Made by a program: the position numbers and the translations under genes
Assembly (NCBI GenBank): GCA_025362155.1
Contig: JANYHX010000241.1
Coordinates: 1-15,697, forward strand
Length of the DNA stretch: 15,697 nt
Direction of reading: 5' to 3'
From: Gallionella sp.
Lineage (GTDB): Bacteria > Pseudomonadota > Gammaproteobacteria > Burkholderiales > Gallionellaceae
The notes under the pieces: model-generated
The model's database searches: none
What the model saw: the letters and a program-made list of their open reading frames with translations, nothing else
What the model was told of the DNA's origin: nothing
In this document: positions 14,957-15,697 of the stretch, piece after piece
Position numbering within the stretch: the stretch's first letter is position 1
How the letters are laid out: every line of letters begins with the position of its first letter

Positions 14957-15697
14957 TCAATCAAAATTTATTCTTTCCTTTTCCACCACCACAGGACGAC
15001 GTTGCAGATAGGTGTGGATTGAGCCAATGTATTCGCCCAGGATTCCGATAAACATTAACTGGATGCCAAACAGAAAGAAAAGGCCTATGACCACGGGAGC
15101 GAACCCGAGTGGAAAGGATTCCCAAAACATTAGCTTGAGTACCATGTAAACGATTGCTACAAGCACGCTAATCATCCCAAGTGCAAATCCTGCGAAAGCC
15201 GCAATTCGAATGGGTACTTTCGAATGACTGACAATGCCGAGCATGGCGATGTCATAGAGTGAGTAAAAATTATTCTTCGAAATGCCGCGCAACCGTCTCG
15301 GCTGTGCAAAGGGAATTGTCTTGATTTCGTAACCAAGTTCGCAAATTAACCCACGCAGGAAGGGATAAGGATCATCAATCTTGCGCAACTGGTCGAGCAC
15401 TTCTCTGTCGTAAAGGCCAAATCCCGTTGCATCTGTTACTAACGTAATATCAGAAATTCCATCCAAAAAATTATAGTAGGTCTTGCGTAGGGTATGGATC
15501 CAAGCAACACCTTTGCTCACTGGCTTGGTCGCCATGACCAGCTTGTAACCTTCCTCCCAGTGGCGAATAAACTCGGGAATCAATTCCGGCGGATCCTGCA
15601 GATCGGAGGCAAGATAAATTGTGGCGTTGCCACTGGACTGGAGAATTCCGTAGTAGGGCGAGCGGATATGACCGAAATTACGCGTGTTAACGATGAT
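14957..15697 (-). CDS. GT2 polyprenyl-phosphate glycosyltransferase, C-terminal part (runs off the right edge)
   Basis: An open frame is continuous from the right edge to the TGA at 14957-14959 and gives the last 246 residues; the N-terminus is outside the window. The visible part starts in the GT-A core with TRNFGHIRSPY and the metal/nucleotide motif SDLQDPPE. DATGFGLYDREV, FLRGLICELGYEI and the RLRGISKNNFYSLYD box follow, then two membrane helices and a tail GEYIGSIHTYLQRRPVVV. This is the GtrB/ArnC/DPM1-like group, which loads a sugar onto undecaprenyl phosphate. It differs clearly from the other GT2 enzyme in the window (5575-6507) and heads the leftward operon, as far as can be seen. An internal TTG at 15583 is not a credible start because it would remove the catalytic DLQD motif. 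Confidence 0.85.
   Translation of the reverse strand: MIVNTRNFGHIRSPYYGILQSSGNATIYLASDLQDPPELIPEFIRHWEEGYKLVMATKPVSKGVAWIHTLRKTYYNFLDGISDITLVTDATGFGLYDREVLDQLRKIDDPYPFLRGLICELGYEIKTIPFAQPRRLRGISKNNFYSLYDIAMLGIVSHSKVPIRIAAFAGFALGMISVLVAIVYMVLKLMFWESFPLGFAPVVIGLFFLFGIQLMFIGILGEYIGSIHTYLQRRPVVVEKERINFD

Overview
The window looks like a chromosome segment of a Gram-negative bacterium, most likely a betaproteobacterium (possibly a Gallionellaceae/Nitrosomonadales relative). The taxonomic guess rests on general resemblance and gene order, not on a search. It joins a conserved respiratory locus to an accessory surface-glycan region.

Left part (1-3724). On the minus strand are the start of a PAP2-type membrane phosphatase (cut by the window edge) and a secreted YceI-family protein with a sigma70-like promoter and a hairpin terminator. 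Divergent from yceI runs a tightly overlapping sdhC-sdhD-sdhA set (succinate dehydrogenase membrane anchors and flavoprotein). Key haem, quinone, FAD and active-site residues are intact. The iron-sulfur subunit gene sdhB, which normally follows sdhA, is not there or anywhere else in the window.

Middle part (3811-10593, plus strand). Six genes concern glycan assembly: a GT-C type polytopic transferase resembling the AftB-like group, a GtrB/ArnC/DPM1-like GT2 polyprenyl-phosphate glycosyltransferase, a WecD-like N-acetyltransferase starting at a TTG inside the GT2 gene, a GtrA-type small membrane protein, a large unrecognised membrane protein with a GT-C-like acidic pair, and a WecE (RffA) aminotransferase. 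Together they suggest that dTDP-4-amino-4,6-dideoxygalactose is made, N-acetylated, loaded on a lipid carrier, flipped and transferred at the periplasmic face. Between the unrecognised membrane protein and wecE lies a ~125-bp MITE-like nested inverted repeat. It appears to have inserted at the TA of the upstream gene's stop codon.

Right part (10666-15697, minus strand, convergent). A second glycan set is read leftwards: a GT2 polyprenyl-phosphate glycosyltransferase (cut by the right edge), a 145-residue single-pass membrane protein, a GT87-like polytopic protein and a 792-residue orphan membrane protein. These genes, like the GT-C gene at 3811, are visibly AT-richer than sdh and wecE, which points to mosaic acquisition.

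No tRNA, rRNA, CRISPR array or transposase gene was seen. No gene-free stretch exceeds 300 bases.
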